This document shows positions 6,176-6,247 of a DNA stretch of 6,247 nt, in pieces; position 1 is the first letter of the stretch; each line of letters starts with the position of its first letter. The stretch is from NCBI GenBank assembly GCA_045537045.1, contig JAZSOS010000048.1:1-6247 (forward strand). The letters run 5' to 3'. A model generated the notes under the pieces. That model saw only the letters and a list, made by a program, of their open reading frames with translations, did no database searches and was not told the origin of the DNA. The stretch is from SIG480 sp045537045. GTDB taxonomy: Bacteria; Bacillota; Clostridia; Oscillospirales; JAAYXM01. Made by a program: the position numbers and the translations under genes.

Positions 6176-6247
6176 AAGTCGGATCGTAGCCATGTCGTTC
6201 TGTGAGCCAAGGAGTTGAGTAGATTTCTTGTCTTCCTAAGACCGCTT
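6176..6247 (+). other. MGI/BGI DNBSEQ library adapter with sample barcode (non-genomic)
   Basis: Bases 6176-6217 (beginning AAGTCGGATCGTAGCC and ending CCAAGGAGTTG) match the 42-base DNBSEQ reverse-read adapter as I know it. Bases 6228-6247, TTGTCTTCCTAAGACCGCTT, are the reverse complement of the end of the forward-read adapter. The 10 bases between them (6218-6227, AGTAGATTTC) have exactly the position and length of the sample barcode. The order adapter, barcode, adapter is the construction of the library molecule, so this is untrimmed read-through that the assembler kept at a contig end. The window stops about 12 bases before the expected adapter end. The junction at 6175/6176 could be off by a base or two if genomic bases happen to match. 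Confidence 0.97.

Noticed and set aside
6176..6247. Possible horizontally acquired or phage-derived tail at the right end
   Set aside because: The abrupt change is fully explained by the DNBSEQ adapter-barcode-adapter structure.

Overview
The window looks like the end of a metagenomic or draft contig from a low-to-moderate-GC Gram-positive bacterium of the Clostridia, most likely an Oscillospiraceae/Ruminococcaceae-type gut anaerobe. The evidence is the block of two ECF ATPases, EcfT and TruA in the order typical of Firmicutes, strong GGAGG ribosome-binding sites, sigma-A-type promoter sequences, and a DUF5711-like protein followed by a CvpA-family protein. The taxonomic call is inference from gene content; no rRNA gene is present.

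Layout. Bases 1-245 hold no gene. They contain a long imperfect hairpin followed by T6 (23-107) and then a promoter region with palindromes (171-221). From 246 onwards seven genes lie head to tail on the + strand and read as one operon: a COG1092-like SAM-dependent methyltransferase (246-1106), ecfA1 (1121-1966), ecfA2 (about 1999-2847), ecfT (2844-3668), truA (3665-4426), a membrane-anchored DUF5711-like protein (4445-5584) and a CvpA-family membrane protein (from 5606). The ecfA2/ecfT and ecfT/truA junctions are 4-base ATGA overlaps, the remaining gaps are about 14-32 bases, and I see no terminator between genes.

Function. EcfA1, EcfA2 and EcfT form the energising module of a group II energy-coupling factor importer, which works with substrate-binding S components encoded elsewhere (none is in this window) to take up vitamins or metal ions. 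TruA makes pseudouridine in the tRNA anticodon arm, and the methyltransferase probably modifies RNA. The operon thus mixes RNA modification, micronutrient uptake and two envelope proteins of unknown role.

Most important observation: the last 72 bases (6176-6247) are not genomic. They match the MGI/BGI DNBSEQ library adapter, including a 10-base sample barcode at 6218-6227. The CvpA-family gene is therefore cut off at 6175, and its apparent stop at 6203-6205 and last nine residues come from the adapter. I found no convincing new biological system. The less explained items are the 5' hairpin, the palindromes in the promoter and a variant EcfT signature motif.
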